Under the pieces are notes generated by a model, which searched no databases, was not told the DNA's origin, and saw only the letters and a list, made by a program, of their open reading frames with translations. Positions 11,630 to 21,160 of a stretch of 64,000 nt of DNA are shown one piece after another; position 1 is the first letter of the stretch, and every line of letters starts with the position of its first letter. This DNA is from Methylobacterium hispanicum (GTDB lineage Bacteria > Pseudomonadota > Alphaproteobacteria > Rhizobiales > Beijerinckiaceae). The position numbers were made by a program, and so were the translations under genes. Location: assembly GCF_022179285.1 (NCBI RefSeq), contig NZ_BPQO01000021.1:58525-122524 (forward strand). Reading direction: 5' to 3'.

Positions 11630-12364
11630 ATGCCGAGCCACCTGCCTCCGGGCGCCCAGGTCCTGCCGGACGCCGACGCGGTCGCCCGCGCGGCGGCCGA
11701 TCATCTCGTGGCGGTCTGCGCCGACGCGGCACAGGAGCGGATCGCCGTCTGCCTCTCGGGCGGCTCGACCCCGAAGCGCCTCTACGAGCTGCTGGCCGGG
11801 CCAGAATACGTCGATCGCCTCCCCTGGGACCGCCTGCACTGGTTCTTCGGCGACGACCGAGTGGTGCCCTGGGACGACCCGTTGAGCAACGTCCGCATGG
11901 TGCGCGAGGCCTTCGGGCACGGCGCGCCGCTGCCCGAGACGCACCTCCACTTCATCCCCTCCGATCTCGGGCCCGAGCGGGGCGCCGAGGCCTATGCCCG
12001 CACGCTCCGCGACTTCTACGGCGCCGCGCGGCTCGACCCGGCCCGGCCGCTCTTCGACCTCGTCCTGCTCGGCCTCGGCGAGGACGGCCACACCGCCTCG
12101 CTGTTTCCGGGCAAGCCCGCCCTCGCCGAGACCGGGGCGCTCGCCGTCGCCGTGCCGGAGGCGGGGCTCGCCCCCTTCGTGCCGCGCATCACCCTCACCT
12201 TTCCGGCGCTCGCCTCCGCGCGCCGGTCGCTGTTCCTCGTCACCGGGGCGGGCAAGCGGGAGGCGCTGGCGCGCATCCACGCGGGCGAGGACCTGCCGGC
12301 TTCCCGCGTGACCAGCCTCGGGGGGCTCGTCTGGCTCATCGACGCCGCGGCGGCGGAGGCCTGA
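11630..12364 (+). CDS. pgl: 6-phosphogluconolactonase
   Basis: The 244-residue protein starts at the ATG at 11630 behind an AGAGGAG ribosome-binding site. It shows the NagB/Pgl fold motifs SGGSTPKRLYELL, WFFGDDRVVPWDDPLSN and LGLGEDGHTASLFPG. It hydrolyses 6-phosphogluconolactone to 6-phosphogluconate, the substrate of the gene just upstream. Its usual partner zwf (glucose-6-phosphate dehydrogenase) is not in this window. Confidence 0.93.
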   Translation: MPSHLPPGAQVLPDADAVARAAADHLVAVCADAAQERIAVCLSGGSTPKRLYELLAGPEYVDRLPWDRLHWFFGDDRVVPWDDPLSNVRMVREAFGHGAPLPETHLHFIPSDLGPERGAEAYARTLRDFYGAARLDPARPLFDLVLLGLGEDGHTASLFPGKPALAETGALAVAVPEAGLAPFVPRITLTFPALASARRSLFLVTGAGKREALARIHAGEDLPASRVTSLGGLVWLIDAAAAEA

Positions 12365-12515
12365 GCGGGCATCGCCTCGACGGGCCGATCGAGAGCCGAC
12401 GACGAACCGGTGACGCCGGCCCGCGGGATTCCCCCGCGGCGCGGCCGACGGCCTTGATTCCGCCGCGGCGGCAGGGTCGGGTGGATCCACCGATCCGCCG
12501 GGCCAGCCACCCCCG

Positions 12516-12833
12516 ATGACCGAAGATCTCGCGCCCTCCCGGCGTTCGACCGCGCGCGGCCTCGCTTTCCGCCGCCGCAGCCGGATCGTGCCGGGCCCCC
12601 TCCGGCCCGCTCAGACTCGGGCGCGAGGCGGCGTTGCGGCCGGGATGCTCACCGGCGCCCTGCTCGGCCTCGCCTTCCTGGCGGCCTTCACCCTGCCCTT
12701 CGTGCGCGTGGGCGGCGGTGCCGACGCCGGGTCCAAGAGCCTCCGTACCGTCGCGGCCCAGGATGGCCGGGTGCCGGACGCGGCCGGCGCCGCGGCGGAG
12801 CGCGCGGCGGATCCCGACACCCCGTCCCGGTGA
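12516..12833 (+). CDS. Small single-pass membrane protein, unknown function
   Basis: The 105-residue frame has a basic N-terminal region (about residues 1-40), one clear hydrophobic segment (about 43-63, containing GALLGLAFLAAFTLPF), and a polar acidic tail that would face the periplasm. No family is recognised. It lies between pgl and the HD-GYP gene on the same strand. The membrane segment argues for a real gene, but the flanks are low complexity. Confidence 0.4.
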   Translation: MTEDLAPSRRSTARGLAFRRRSRIVPGPLRPAQTRARGGVAAGMLTGALLGLAFLAAFTLPFVRVGGGADAGSKSLRTVAAQDGRVPDAAGAAAERAADPDTPSR

Positions 12834-12892
12834 CGCGGTGAAATTAACGCCGTCTTGGTCATCGGCGGGACAAGAGTTGGATAGATTCGGGA

Positions 12893-14047
12893 GTGGACTT
12901 GGGAAAACCCCCAATCGGTGCGAAGGAGGTTTCGCCCGCTTTCGTGCCCGCAACGACAGGTCCGGCATCCAACGTCAACCGTCCGTCTTCGGCGCCGGGC
13001 ATGCTCCTTCTTCTCACCGACAGGCCGGATCGCAACACCGTCCTGGCCCAGCTTCTCGAGCAGATCGCGCCCTGCCGCGTCTCCACGGTGCAGGGGCGCT
13101 TCCCCGGCCGCATCGAGTCGGTGCTCGGTCTCGTCGCCGACATCGACCTGCTGCAGCCTGACGCCGCCCGCAGCCTGCGCACCCTGCGAGGGGCCGCGGG
13201 TGGGGCGCGCACGCCCCTGATCTGCCTGATGCGCAGCATGGGCGAGCGCAGCCTCGCCGAGGCGCGCAGGCTGGGGGCCGAGCTCTGCCTGCCCGGCGAC
13301 ACGCCGGCCCGCACCGTGGCGCAGGCGGTGCTCGCCCATCTGCGCCCGGCCTCCACCGGCATCGAGGCGGTCGTCGCCCGCGGGGCCGACGAGGCCGGCA
13401 CGGTGATCACCGGCCTGCTCGACGCCGTGCGAAACGGCAAGGCGGTCCAGGCCGCCGCGATCGACGAGGGCCTGACGCCCGTGCTCACGGCCGTCGAGGC
13501 CGGCGGCCTCGACCGCTGGCTGTCCACCGTGCGCAGCTACGACGACGCGACCTACCAGCACTGCCTGCTGGTGACGGGGCTCGCCGCGACCTTCGCGATC
13601 GACCTTGGCTTCTCCGAGCGCGACCGGCAGCAGATCGTGCGCGCCGCCCTGGTGCACGATGTCGGCAAGGCGCGCATTCCCCTCGACGTCCTGAACAAGC
13701 CCGGCCGGCTGGAACCCGCCGAGCAGGCCGTGATGCGCTCGCACGCCGCGCTGGGACACCGCATCCTCGTGGAGGCGGGCGGGTTCGACGCCCTCACCCT
13801 CGACGTCGTCCGCCACCACCACGAGGCGCTCGATGGCTCGGGCTATCCCGACGGCCTCGCGGGCGGCGCGATCAGCGATCCCGTCCGGCTGGTGACGATC
13901 TGCGACATCTACGCCGCCCTCGTGGAGAGCCGCCCTTACCGGACTCCAATGCCGAGCGGCCAGGCCGTCGAGGTGCTGCTGGGCATGGCGGGCAAGCTCG
14001 ACATGCCCCTGGTCCACGCCTTCGCCCGCAGCGTCTCCGGGACCTGA
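12893..14047 (+). CDS. HD-GYP domain protein with receiver-like N-terminus
   Basis: The 384-residue protein has two parts. Residues 36-150 resemble a degenerate receiver domain. Residues 215-370 are an HD-GYP phosphodiesterase domain with the HD pair at 255-256 (LVHDVGKARIPLD), the HHHE block around 308-311 and GSGYPDGL at 315-322. HD-GYP enzymes hydrolyse the second messenger cyclic di-GMP. The signature reads GYP followed by DGL, close to the canonical form. A plausible role is lowering cyclic di-GMP in response to an input sensed by the N-terminus. It stands alone, with a chemoreceptor gene next on the same strand. Confidence 0.82.
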   Translation: MDLGKPPIGAKEVSPAFVPATTGPASNVNRPSSAPGMLLLLTDRPDRNTVLAQLLEQIAPCRVSTVQGRFPGRIESVLGLVADIDLLQPDAARSLRTLRGAAGGARTPLICLMRSMGERSLAEARRLGAELCLPGDTPARTVAQAVLAHLRPASTGIEAVVARGADEAGTVITGLLDAVRNGKAVQAAAIDEGLTPVLTAVEAGGLDRWLSTVRSYDDATYQHCLLVTGLAATFAIDLGFSERDRQQIVRAALVHDVGKARIPLDVLNKPGRLEPAEQAVMRSHAALGHRILVEAGGFDALTLDVVRHHHEALDGSGYPDGLAGGAISDPVRLVTICDIYAALVESRPYRTPMPSGQAVEVLLGMAGKLDMPLVHAFARSVSGT

Positions 14048-14326
14048 GAGCCCCGCTGCGGGGTGCGTCGTTCCGTCGCGACAGGGGGGCGGGACCAGCC
14101 CTCCAGCCCCGCCCAGCCCCGCGCTCCTGCCCGGGACCGTGCGCGCGCGCGGCCCGAGCGGGTATCCTGGGTTGTGTTGATCGATTACTGTATTTTTTCG
14201 GTTGTGGACGTGCCCGCCCGAGGCGCGCGGTGAATTAGAGATTCTCTTACCGGTATTGCTCACAGATCGGTCGGATCCACCGCAATCGAATGCCTCCGAT
14301 CCATCGAACGGGACGCAGCCGCCCCC

Positions 14327-16015
14327 ATGCGCGCATTTGCTCGACTCAAGCTGGTCACGAAGCTGGCCGCCGTACTCTTCGTCCTCATCCTCGCGGCGGC
14401 GGGCTCGGCCGCCGTCACGTGGCGCGACGTGGCGTCCATGCAGGATGCCAGCAGCTGGAACGAGCACACCCACCGGGTGCTCGAACAGGTCGAGGCCCTG
14501 GCCGGCGCCATGGTCAACCAGGAGACCGGGGTGCGCGGCTACCTGCTCTCCGCCGACGAGCGCTTCCTCGACCCCTACAGGGCCGGCGCCGGGCGCTACG
14601 CCGAGGCGCTCGCCGAGGCGCGCCGCCTCACCGCCGACAATCCCCGGCAGCTGCGGCGCCTCGACCAGATCGACGTGCTGGCGCGCCGGTGGCGGGAGCA
14701 GGTCGGCGAGCGGGCGATCGCGCTGATGCGCGAGCCGGAGACCCGCGGCCAGGCCCGTCAGATCGAGATCTCGGGGCAGGGCAGGACCGTGATGGACGCC
14801 CTGCGCGCCAAGGCCGGGGAGATCGACGCGGCCGAGCGGGGCCTGCTGGGCGAGCGGGTCGCGGCGGCCGAGGCGGCCGCTTTGGACGCGCGCGTCGCCG
14901 TCCTGGGGGGGCTTCTGGTCATGGTCGGCGCGGCCGTCCTCGGCATCCTCCTGTTGAACCGCACCGTCTCGAGCCCGCTGCGCGCGATGACCGTCCTGAT
15001 GGGCCGTCTGGCGGATGGCGACGCGACGACGGAGGTGAGCCACCGCGACAGGCGCGACGAGATCGGCGCGATCGCGGCCGCCGTGCAGGTGTTCAAGGAG
15101 AACCTCGTCCGCACGCGCCAGCTCGAGGAGGAGACGGCGCTGGCCCGGGCCGGGGCCGAGGCGCAGCGCCGGGCGGCGACGCACGCGATGGCGGACGGGT
15201 TCGAGCGCGCGGTCGGCGGCATCGTGGCGACCGTCACGGCGGCGGCGACCGAGCTGCAGGCCACCGCCCGCGGCATGTCGGGCACGGCCGACCTCGCCGC
15301 CGGCCAGTCGAGCGCCGTGGCGGCGGCGGCGAGCCAGGCGGCCTCGAACGTCGCCACCGTTGCGGCGGCGGCGGAGGAACTCGGCTCGTCGGTGGCCGAG
15401 ATCGGCCGGCAGGTCTCGGGCTCGGCCGACCTCGCCCAGGACGCGGTGGCGGAGGCCGACGCAACGGCCGGCCTCGTGCAGGATCTGGCCCAGGCTGCCA
15501 GCCGCATCGGCGACGTGGTGGCGCTGATCTCGCAGATCGCCGGCCAGACCAACCTCTTGGCGCTCAACGCCACCATCGAGGCGGCGCGCGCCGGCGAGGC
15601 GGGGCGCGGCTTCGCGGTGGTGGCCGCCGAGGTGAAGGAGCTCGCCGCCCAGACGGCGCGAGCGACGGAGGAGATCTCGACGCAGATCGGCCGGATCCAG
15701 GGCTCGACGGATCAGGCGGTCGGCGCCATCGGCGGGATCACGGGCCGGATCCGCGACTTGAGCGGCGTCGCCAACGCGATCGCGGCGGCGGTGGAGGAGC
15801 AGGGCGCGGCGACCCAGGAGATCGTGCGCAACGTCTCGCAGGCGGCCACCGGCACCGCCGAGGTGACGACGAACGTGGCCGGCGTCGCCGGCGCGGCGTC
15901 CGAGACGGGCGCGGCCGCCGCCCAGGTGCTGGCCTCGGCCTCCGAGCTGTCGCGCCAGTCCGAGCACCTGAGCGCAGAGGTCGGACGCTTCCTCGCCACC
16001 GTGCGGGCCGCCTGA
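14327..16015 (+). CDS. Methyl-accepting chemotaxis protein with CHASE3-type sensor
   Basis: The 562-residue receptor has a first membrane helix at about 12-33, a helical periplasmic sensor (about 40-185, CHASE3-like, containing NQETGVRGYLLSADERFLDPY), a second membrane helix at about 192-214, a HAMP linker at about 215-270 and a signalling domain to the end. The hairpin tip reads AGEAGRGFAVVAAEVKELA, the standard kinase-contact sequence. No C-terminal NWETF-type CheR tether is present. Such receptors steer flagellar motility. No che genes are nearby, so it is an orphan receptor. Confidence 0.92.
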   Translation: MRAFARLKLVTKLAAVLFVLILAAAGSAAVTWRDVASMQDASSWNEHTHRVLEQVEALAGAMVNQETGVRGYLLSADERFLDPYRAGAGRYAEALAEARRLTADNPRQLRRLDQIDVLARRWREQVGERAIALMREPETRGQARQIEISGQGRTVMDALRAKAGEIDAAERGLLGERVAAAEAAALDARVAVLGGLLVMVGAAVLGILLLNRTVSSPLRAMTVLMGRLADGDATTEVSHRDRRDEIGAIAAAVQVFKENLVRTRQLEEETALARAGAEAQRRAATHAMADGFERAVGGIVATVTAAATELQATARGMSGTADLAAGQSSAVAAAASQAASNVATVAAAAEELGSSVAEIGRQVSGSADLAQDAVAEADATAGLVQDLAQAASRIGDVVALISQIAGQTNLLALNATIEAARAGEAGRGFAVVAAEVKELAAQTARATEEISTQIGRIQGSTDQAVGAIGGITGRIRDLSGVANAIAAAVEEQGAATQEIVRNVSQAATGTAEVTTNVAGVAGAASETGAAAAQVLASASELSRQSEHLSAEVGRFLATVRAA

Positions 16016-16087
16016 GCGGGCGGCCGGGCACGGGTTCCCGCCCGCGCCCGGCCGGCGCCGTCCAGGGGGCGGCCCTCGGCGGGCCGC

Positions 16088-17206
16088 TCAGGCGAAGTGC
16101 TTCGAGAGCTTGAGGCCCTGGGCCTGATAGTTCGAGCCGGCGCCGGCCGCGCCGTAGAGGGTCCGGGGCAGCGCGGCCATCCGCTCGTAGACGAGGCGGC
16201 CGACGATCTGGCCGTCCTCCAGCAGGAAGGGCACGTCGCGCGAGCGCACCTCCAGCACGGCCCGGGCGCCGCTGCCGCCCGCCCCCGCATGGCCGAAGCC
16301 CGGGTCGAAGAAGCCCGCGTAGTGCACCCGGAACTCGCCCACCAGCGGATCGAACGGCACCATCTCGGCGGCGTGGTCGGGCGGAACCTGCACCGCCTCC
16401 TTCGAGGCCAGGATGTAGAACTGGCCGGGGTCGAGGATCAGCGTGCCCGAACCGTCGGCGGCGAGCGGCTCCCAGAAGTCGCGGACGCGGTGGCGGCCGG
16501 GCGCGTCGACGTCGACGAGGCCCGTGTGGCGCTTGGCCCGGTAGCCGATCAGCCCGTCGAAGCCCGCCAGATCCACCGAGACCGCCACGCCCCCCTGGAA
16601 GGAGGGCTCGGCCGTGCTGACGAGGGGGGAGCGGGCGTGGAGTGCCGCGAGTTCCGCCTCGCGCAGGCGCGGGTCGCCCCGCCGGAAGCGGATCTGCGAC
16701 AGGCGCGAGCCCGCGCGCACCAGGACCGGGAAGGTGCGCGGCGAGATCTCGGCGTAGAGCGGGCCGGCATAGCCCGGCTCGACCTGATCGAAGGCCGCCG
16801 CCCGGTCAGTGATGACCCGGGTGAACACGTCGATGCGCCCGGTCGAGCTCTTCGGGTTCGCCGAGGCCGCCAGATCGCCCGGCAGCGCGAGGCTCTCCTG
16901 CAACTCGGCGATGTAGACGCAGCCGGTCTCCAGCACCGCGCCCTCGCTGAGGTCGATCTCGTGCAGGGAGAGCGCCGCCACGCAGGCGGAGACGGGGCGC
17001 TCCCGCCCCGGCAGGAAGCTCGTGCGTACCCGGAAGACGCGCCGCCCGAGGCGTAGGTCGAGGCTCGCCGGCTGGATCTGGCCGGGGGCGAAGGGGGCGT
17101 CCGCGCGGATCGCGCCGGCCTCGGCGAGCGCGGCGATGTCCTCGGCCGGCAGGATGCCGTCGGCCGGCAGGCCGGCACCGGATTCCCGCATCGTGCTGGT
17201 GTCCAT
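16088..17206 (-). CDS. dcd: 2'-deoxycytidine 5'-triphosphate deaminase, long form
   Basis: The 372-residue protein contains two dCTP-deaminase/dUTPase-like lobes. The first carries NPKSSTGRIDVFTRVITD, the conserved nucleotide-binding segment; the second carries PGQFYILASKEAVQVP. The double-length form is typical of alphaproteobacteria. It deaminates dCTP to dUTP for thymidylate synthesis. The start at 17206 is an ATG; a near alternative lies five codons in (MRES). This is the last clear core gene before the island boundary at about 17.45 kb. Confidence 0.88.
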   Translation of the reverse strand: MDTSTMRESGAGLPADGILPAEDIAALAEAGAIRADAPFAPGQIQPASLDLRLGRRVFRVRTSFLPGRERPVSACVAALSLHEIDLSEGAVLETGCVYIAELQESLALPGDLAASANPKSSTGRIDVFTRVITDRAAAFDQVEPGYAGPLYAEISPRTFPVLVRAGSRLSQIRFRRGDPRLREAELAALHARSPLVSTAEPSFQGGVAVSVDLAGFDGLIGYRAKRHTGLVDVDAPGRHRVRDFWEPLAADGSGTLILDPGQFYILASKEAVQVPPDHAAEMVPFDPLVGEFRVHYAGFFDPGFGHAGAGGSGARAVLEVRSRDVPFLLEDGQIVGRLVYERMAALPRTLYGAAGAGSNYQAQGLKLSKHFA

Positions 17207-17445
17207 GGCGCGTGGGGTCCCGTGCGAAAAGCTCCTTGTTCCCCGAAGACGCCTAAGCCGCCGTTAAAGGCAAGCGCCCGCGCCCGCCGCGCGCGGTGAT
17301 CCGGCAAGCGGGGGCCGTCAGCGCGCCGCGATCGAAGGAGCGGCCGTTCTCAACAGGCACGGCCGTCCCGCGCGCGAGCGCCGGCCGATCCGAAAAGATA
17401 TGCGTGTTCAAGGATTTCGGGGTCCATCAGGCCCTCTGAGGGACC
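17207..17445. other. Intergenic region left of the putative attachment site
   Basis: This is the upstream region of dcd and presumably holds its promoter. No gene is seen. Confidence 0.4.
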
Positions 17446-17462
17446 TGGTGGAGCTGAGGGGA
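17424..17462. other. Putative left attachment site (tRNA/tmRNA 3'-end fragment plus inverted repeat)
   Basis: Bases 17446-17462 (TGGTGGAGCTGAGGGGA) read on the minus strand as TCCCCTCAGCTCCACCA, a typical acceptor-stem plus CCA end of a tRNA-Ala or of tmRNA. The rest of the tRNA is absent. An imperfect inverted repeat (CCATCAGG...CCTGGTGG, 17424-17451) overlaps it. Tyrosine recombinases commonly insert at tRNA 3' ends and leave such a partial copy at the far end, and a recombinase gene lies 1.9 kb to the right. The intact tRNA would be expected at the right end of the island, outside this window. Confidence 0.45.
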
Positions 17463-18118
17463 CCGTTACCCCGGTCGGAGCTAAGCCATTGAACTGGAAA
17501 AATACTCTTTCCCCTCCGTGACTTGTCGGGAGATGGCTTGGGAGGGCCATGGGATTTATGGATCCTTGGGCCTCGTCCTACCACCGCCAGGGGTTCCCCG
17601 CCTCGGATGGGGATCAGCGGCCTTCGCCGCCAGATCCCGCGGTCATGCTCGACCCGGTCCGTCGTGGTTCCATCCAGCTCGGATGCCGGAGCGGCGACGC
17701 TTCGAGAGCCCCACCCCGGAACAACGCATCGACGTGTTCGTGTGTAGGGACAGCCTCGCCCTCGTGCGAAGCGCCGCACGGGTCAAGGGAGCGGCCTTCG
17801 CCGGCGTGCCTGTTCTGCCTTGGAGCATGCGCGTTCGCGGTCCGTGATACGGCAGGGGTCCGTTCGACGCGTTTCACCGCCCCGGCCTGATCGGACCGTT
17901 CTTGGGTTGCGACAGCGCCGTCGTTCGTCCGCCTGAGGAGGGTGGCAGACCGCGAAGCCTGCCGACCGTCCTCGATCCCGGGCGCGTGCAGGTCATGCCG
18001 CCTCCGTCGTCCCCGGCGAGAACCGCAAGCCCATGTGCCGATGGCCCGTGTGACCCCGGGTCGGCAATGCCACGCCGCTCGCCCGCGACTACGGGTGAAG
18101 CCGAACGCGAAGGCCGGT
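17463..18118. other. Stretch without a convincing gene
   Basis: Short overlapping frames exist on both strands (one could begin at the ATG at 17683 and end at 17847), but none has both a good ribosome-binding site and protein-like composition. It may be decayed island-end DNA. Confidence 0.4.
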
Positions 18119-18790
18119 TCAGGATGCCTGGCTCATCGCGCCGCGTCCGTCGCCGTAAATGAGCCAAGCTTGCTCGGCCTGGACGCGGTCGAGGAACCGG
18201 AGGGCCACGGTTCTGGTGGGAACGCCCTTGGTGCCCTGGCTGATGAGCATGAGCCGGCCTTCGCCCTTGGCCAGCATCTTGCCGACGCCACCGGGAGAGG
18301 ATGGGTCCGACCAGACCGCGTGCACCACGTCGGCCCGGAGGAAAAGGTCTTCCACGGTCACCTTTCCGTCCCTCACGAGATCGCCGTTTCGGTTCGCCTC
18401 ATCGACAAGGCGGCGCATCTCGGTCGTGTTCGCACGCAGCAAGGCCGCGACTTCAGGAGAGGGTTGCGCAGTTCCTGGCAAGGTGGTGGACCCGTCGCCG
18501 AAGGCATCGTTCAACGCCTCCGCCATGAAGCGGTCGATGCATGGAACCGCGGTCACCTTCCCCTTGAGGCGGCCGGACTTCTCCATACGCCGGCCCACGC
18601 GCTTCCCCTTGACGAGGATCACGTGCGGGACGCCCGATCCCTCCCCGTCCGGGAACACGGCCCAGGCACAGTCAGCCGACCCGACGAGCGAGCGCATGTA
18701 TTCCATGCGTTCCCGAACGGGTAAGGCGTTCAACGCCTGAGCGTGCTTGTTGGCCATTCCGGTTAGCTGTGCCAGGAGCCGCTGGTCCAT
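18119..18790 (-). CDS. Protein of unknown function near integrase
   Basis: The 223-residue product starts at the ATG at 18790 behind a GGGGGG ribosome-binding site. The sequence is well mixed and protein-like. A central region (about 50-95) is rich in basic turns (VKGKRVGRRMEKSGRLKGK), and the second half is helical with a VRDGKVTVEDLFLRADVVHA segment. There is no signal peptide or membrane segment, so it is probably cytoplasmic. I do not recognise a family. It points towards the island end, opposite to the integrase. Confidence 0.65.
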   Translation of the reverse strand: MDQRLLAQLTGMANKHAQALNALPVRERMEYMRSLVGSADCAWAVFPDGEGSGVPHVILVKGKRVGRRMEKSGRLKGKVTAVPCIDRFMAEALNDAFGDGSTTLPGTAQPSPEVAALLRANTTEMRRLVDEANRNGDLVRDGKVTVEDLFLRADVVHAVWSDPSSPGGVGKMLAKGEGRLMLISQGTKGVPTRTVALRFLDRVQAEQAWLIYGDGRGAMSQAS

Positions 18791-19358
18791 GTATCCCCCC
18801 AAGTTGCGAACAGGGTGCACGGAACAAGACTCGCAGTCGTGAACGCCCAGGCTACCCGCGCCGCAAAAACGATGGCGTGGTTGAGAGCGCGTAACCGGAC
18901 TCGGACCCTGTGGGCGCTGCTGCATACCCGCGTCGGCACGGTCGCGAGGCTTCCGGAGAAACCCACATCCATATCCCGGTGTATGAGGCGCCCCTCGGCG
19001 CGTGATGCGTCCTGCCAAAAGGGAGCAAAGCACCGGCATGACGGTCCGGTCGTGTCATCGGCCCTGCATCTCGCTGGGCATGAAGTGACATGAGCTCGCT
19101 CTCGCCGACGCGCATCGGTCCTAGCTGCGCGCCGGGCGGTGGCCATCGTTTCTTATCTACGGTATAATTATTCGCCCACGACTAGCACGGCGACCGGCTT
19201 GGGGACCGGGGCGGAGCCGGTTGGCAGCAGCACGACGCGTTAGTGTTGGATCAAGGTACTCGCCCCATCATCGACACTGCAGCGGACCGACGATTGACTG
19301 TCTGAGGTGCCCGGCATCCCGCTTGGCAGGAGTGAAGCGTCGCCGCGCTGGGCTCCGC
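18791..19358. other. Divergent intergenic region before the integrase
   Basis: It separates the unknown minus-strand gene from the integrase. A TATAAT-like -10 box lies at 19163-19168 in a locally AT-rich patch; a matching -35 box is not clear. No other feature is seen. Confidence 0.35.
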
Positions 19359-20813
19359 ATGGAGTACGTCTTGGCCCGCACGCCCGACCCGAAGAAGGCT
19401 TACCTGGAATTGCACGGCGGTACGTGGCGGGTCACGGTCTCGGTTCCGGTACCGGTGCGGCGCGCCCTCGGGGCCACGAAGCTCGTGCACAATCTCGGCA
19501 CGGACAGCCTCAGGGAGGCGAACGTGCTCAAGAGGAAGCACGTGGAGCGCTTCAAGCGGCGGATCGCGGAGGCCATGGAGGCGGTGGGGCGCCCCGGCGT
19601 GGACGACATGAAGATCGCCGTTGAGTTCTCGAAGGTCGCCGAGGAACTCAAGCGGAACGGCAGTGCCGAGGATTGGCAGGAGTTTCAGGAGGCGGTCTAC
19701 GAGCGCCATGCGGAGATCCGCTGGAAGGACGCGCGTTGGGTCAGGGTCGAAGATCCCGAGGAAGGTCCGAACGAGGTCGAGGAGGCGCTTCCCGAGCAGA
19801 CCGAGAAGGCCATGCTCTTCTCGGCGATCTCGCACGGTCGGGCGACTCCCGTCGACCTGATGCACGAGGACTACCGCAAGCAGCTCTTCGTCAAGGACCG
19901 GACCCGGGCGGACGACGCCCGCGCGCTGCGTTTCCTGCAGGAATGGTGCAAGCGCGAGCGCATCCCGGCCACGCTTCAGGAGATCGACGTGAGGCGCGCG
20001 CACGCCTTCGCCGACGCGCTGGTCGAGATGACCGGCCTCCACCACGTGACGCTCAACAAGTACATCGGCCGGCTCTCCGGCTACTGGCAGTGGATGGTGC
20101 CGAGGACGGCGGCCGTGTCGGGCAACGTGTTCGCCAACGTCCGCCTCAAGGGCCCGAAGGAGAAGCACGACCAGAAGGAGAGGCCCTTCAAGGACAGTGA
20201 ACTCGCGGACCTGCTCCGCGGGCCCGCCCCGCCGAAGCTGCGAGACCTGATGCTGATCGGGGCGCTGACCGGGGCGCGGCTCGACGCCATCGTCGACCTG
20301 AAGGTCCGCGACACGGCGTACAATTGCTTCCTGTTCAAGCCTCAGAAGCAGGAGGCGTCGGCCCGCTACGTCCCGATCCATGCCGACCTGGCGGAACTCG
20401 TCGCCCGGCGAACGGCCGGCAAGCAGCCCGAGGACGACCTTTTTCCGGAATGGCCCCCCGTCAAGAAGGCCGACTCGATGCGCGAGCGCAGCTTCAAGGC
20501 CTCGAACCGGTTCACGGAATACCGCCGAAGCGTCGGGGTCGACGAGGTGGTGCCCGGCAAGCGGCGGTCCCTGGTGAATTTCCACTCCTTCCGGCGCTGG
20601 TTCAGCAGCCGCATGGAGCAGGCCGGGGTGCCGGGCGAGATGATTTCCGCGATCGTCGGGCACAAGCGCAGCAGCATCACCCTGGACGTATACAGCGAGG
20701 GGCCGCACATGCGCGCGGCGCGTCGAGCCATCGCCAAGCTCAAGTTGCCCCCGCTGGACGGCAGCCCGATCCGCGATGAGATGACCCTCAGGCCGCGGGC
20801 GCATCCCAGGTAG
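19359..20813 (+). CDS. Tyrosine-type site-specific recombinase/integrase
   Basis: The 484-residue protein starts at the ATG at 19359; upstream in-frame sequence is not coding-like. The N-terminal region (about 1-230) binds DNA and includes a core-binding SAM-like part (TLNKYIGRLSGYWQWM). The catalytic domain (about 270-470) shows the family residues: Arg in TGARLDAIVDL, HxxR in HSFRRWFSSRMEQAG, His in IVGHKRSSIT and the tyrosine nucleophile in LDVYSEG. It would catalyse integration and excision of the island. Its position 1.9 kb from a tRNA-end fragment fits this role. Confidence 0.9.
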   Translation: MEYVLARTPDPKKAYLELHGGTWRVTVSVPVPVRRALGATKLVHNLGTDSLREANVLKRKHVERFKRRIAEAMEAVGRPGVDDMKIAVEFSKVAEELKRNGSAEDWQEFQEAVYERHAEIRWKDARWVRVEDPEEGPNEVEEALPEQTEKAMLFSAISHGRATPVDLMHEDYRKQLFVKDRTRADDARALRFLQEWCKRERIPATLQEIDVRRAHAFADALVEMTGLHHVTLNKYIGRLSGYWQWMVPRTAAVSGNVFANVRLKGPKEKHDQKERPFKDSELADLLRGPAPPKLRDLMLIGALTGARLDAIVDLKVRDTAYNCFLFKPQKQEASARYVPIHADLAELVARRTAGKQPEDDLFPEWPPVKKADSMRERSFKASNRFTEYRRSVGVDEVVPGKRRSLVNFHSFRRWFSSRMEQAGVPGEMISAIVGHKRSSITLDVYSEGPHMRAARRAIAKLKLPPLDGSPIRDEMTLRPRAHPR

Positions 20814-21160
20814 GGCGCGGTTTCGACGGGCGGTCGGGCGCATCCGGCATCCGCACGGGCAGCCGTCCGCGCGACCGGCTTGCTCCGTCCCCCCCAGGAA
20901 CCGTTACGGGCAGCGGGTCTCGCCTCGCCCATCGGCGTCGCCCTCGCGTGATGGCCTCGTCCCGGGAGCAAGCGCCTGGGCGTCGCGAGCCACGCGACGT
21001 GACCCAAGGTCATTTGTCTGCATCCTGGAGGTTTGCGGTAACCTTCATGACGGCTTCGGGTCGGCTCCGCGCCACCGCCACCTTGTCGCAGGTATTATAC
21101 TGATGGTATAAATAAGCGTCGCAGGGGGCGAGGTTCGAGCGTGCACTGACGGAGGTGGCA
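20814..21160. other. Intergenic region after the integrase
   Basis: No gene is seen. The only structured element is an inverted repeat at 21095-21111, listed separately. Confidence 0.4.
21095..21111. promoter_or_regulatory. Inverted repeat TTATAC-N5-GTATAA
   Basis: A perfect 6-bp inverted repeat with a 5-base spacer lies in an AT-rich patch 50-66 bases upstream of the gene at 21161. It could be an operator overlapping that gene's promoter. Confidence 0.35.

Noticed and set aside
12611..15967. 1118-codon minus-strand frame across the HD-GYP and chemoreceptor genes
   Set aside because: It has low-complexity composition and spans two genes with clear domain motifs on the plus strand.
17446..17462. 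A complete tRNA gene at the island edge
   Set aside because: Only the acceptor/T-arm end is present; no anticodon arm can be folded from the adjoining bases.
17518..17847. 109-codon plus-strand frame right of the putative attachment site
   Set aside because: It has a weak start site and Arg/Pro-rich composition, and competes with equally long frames; only the last 50 codons look protein-like.
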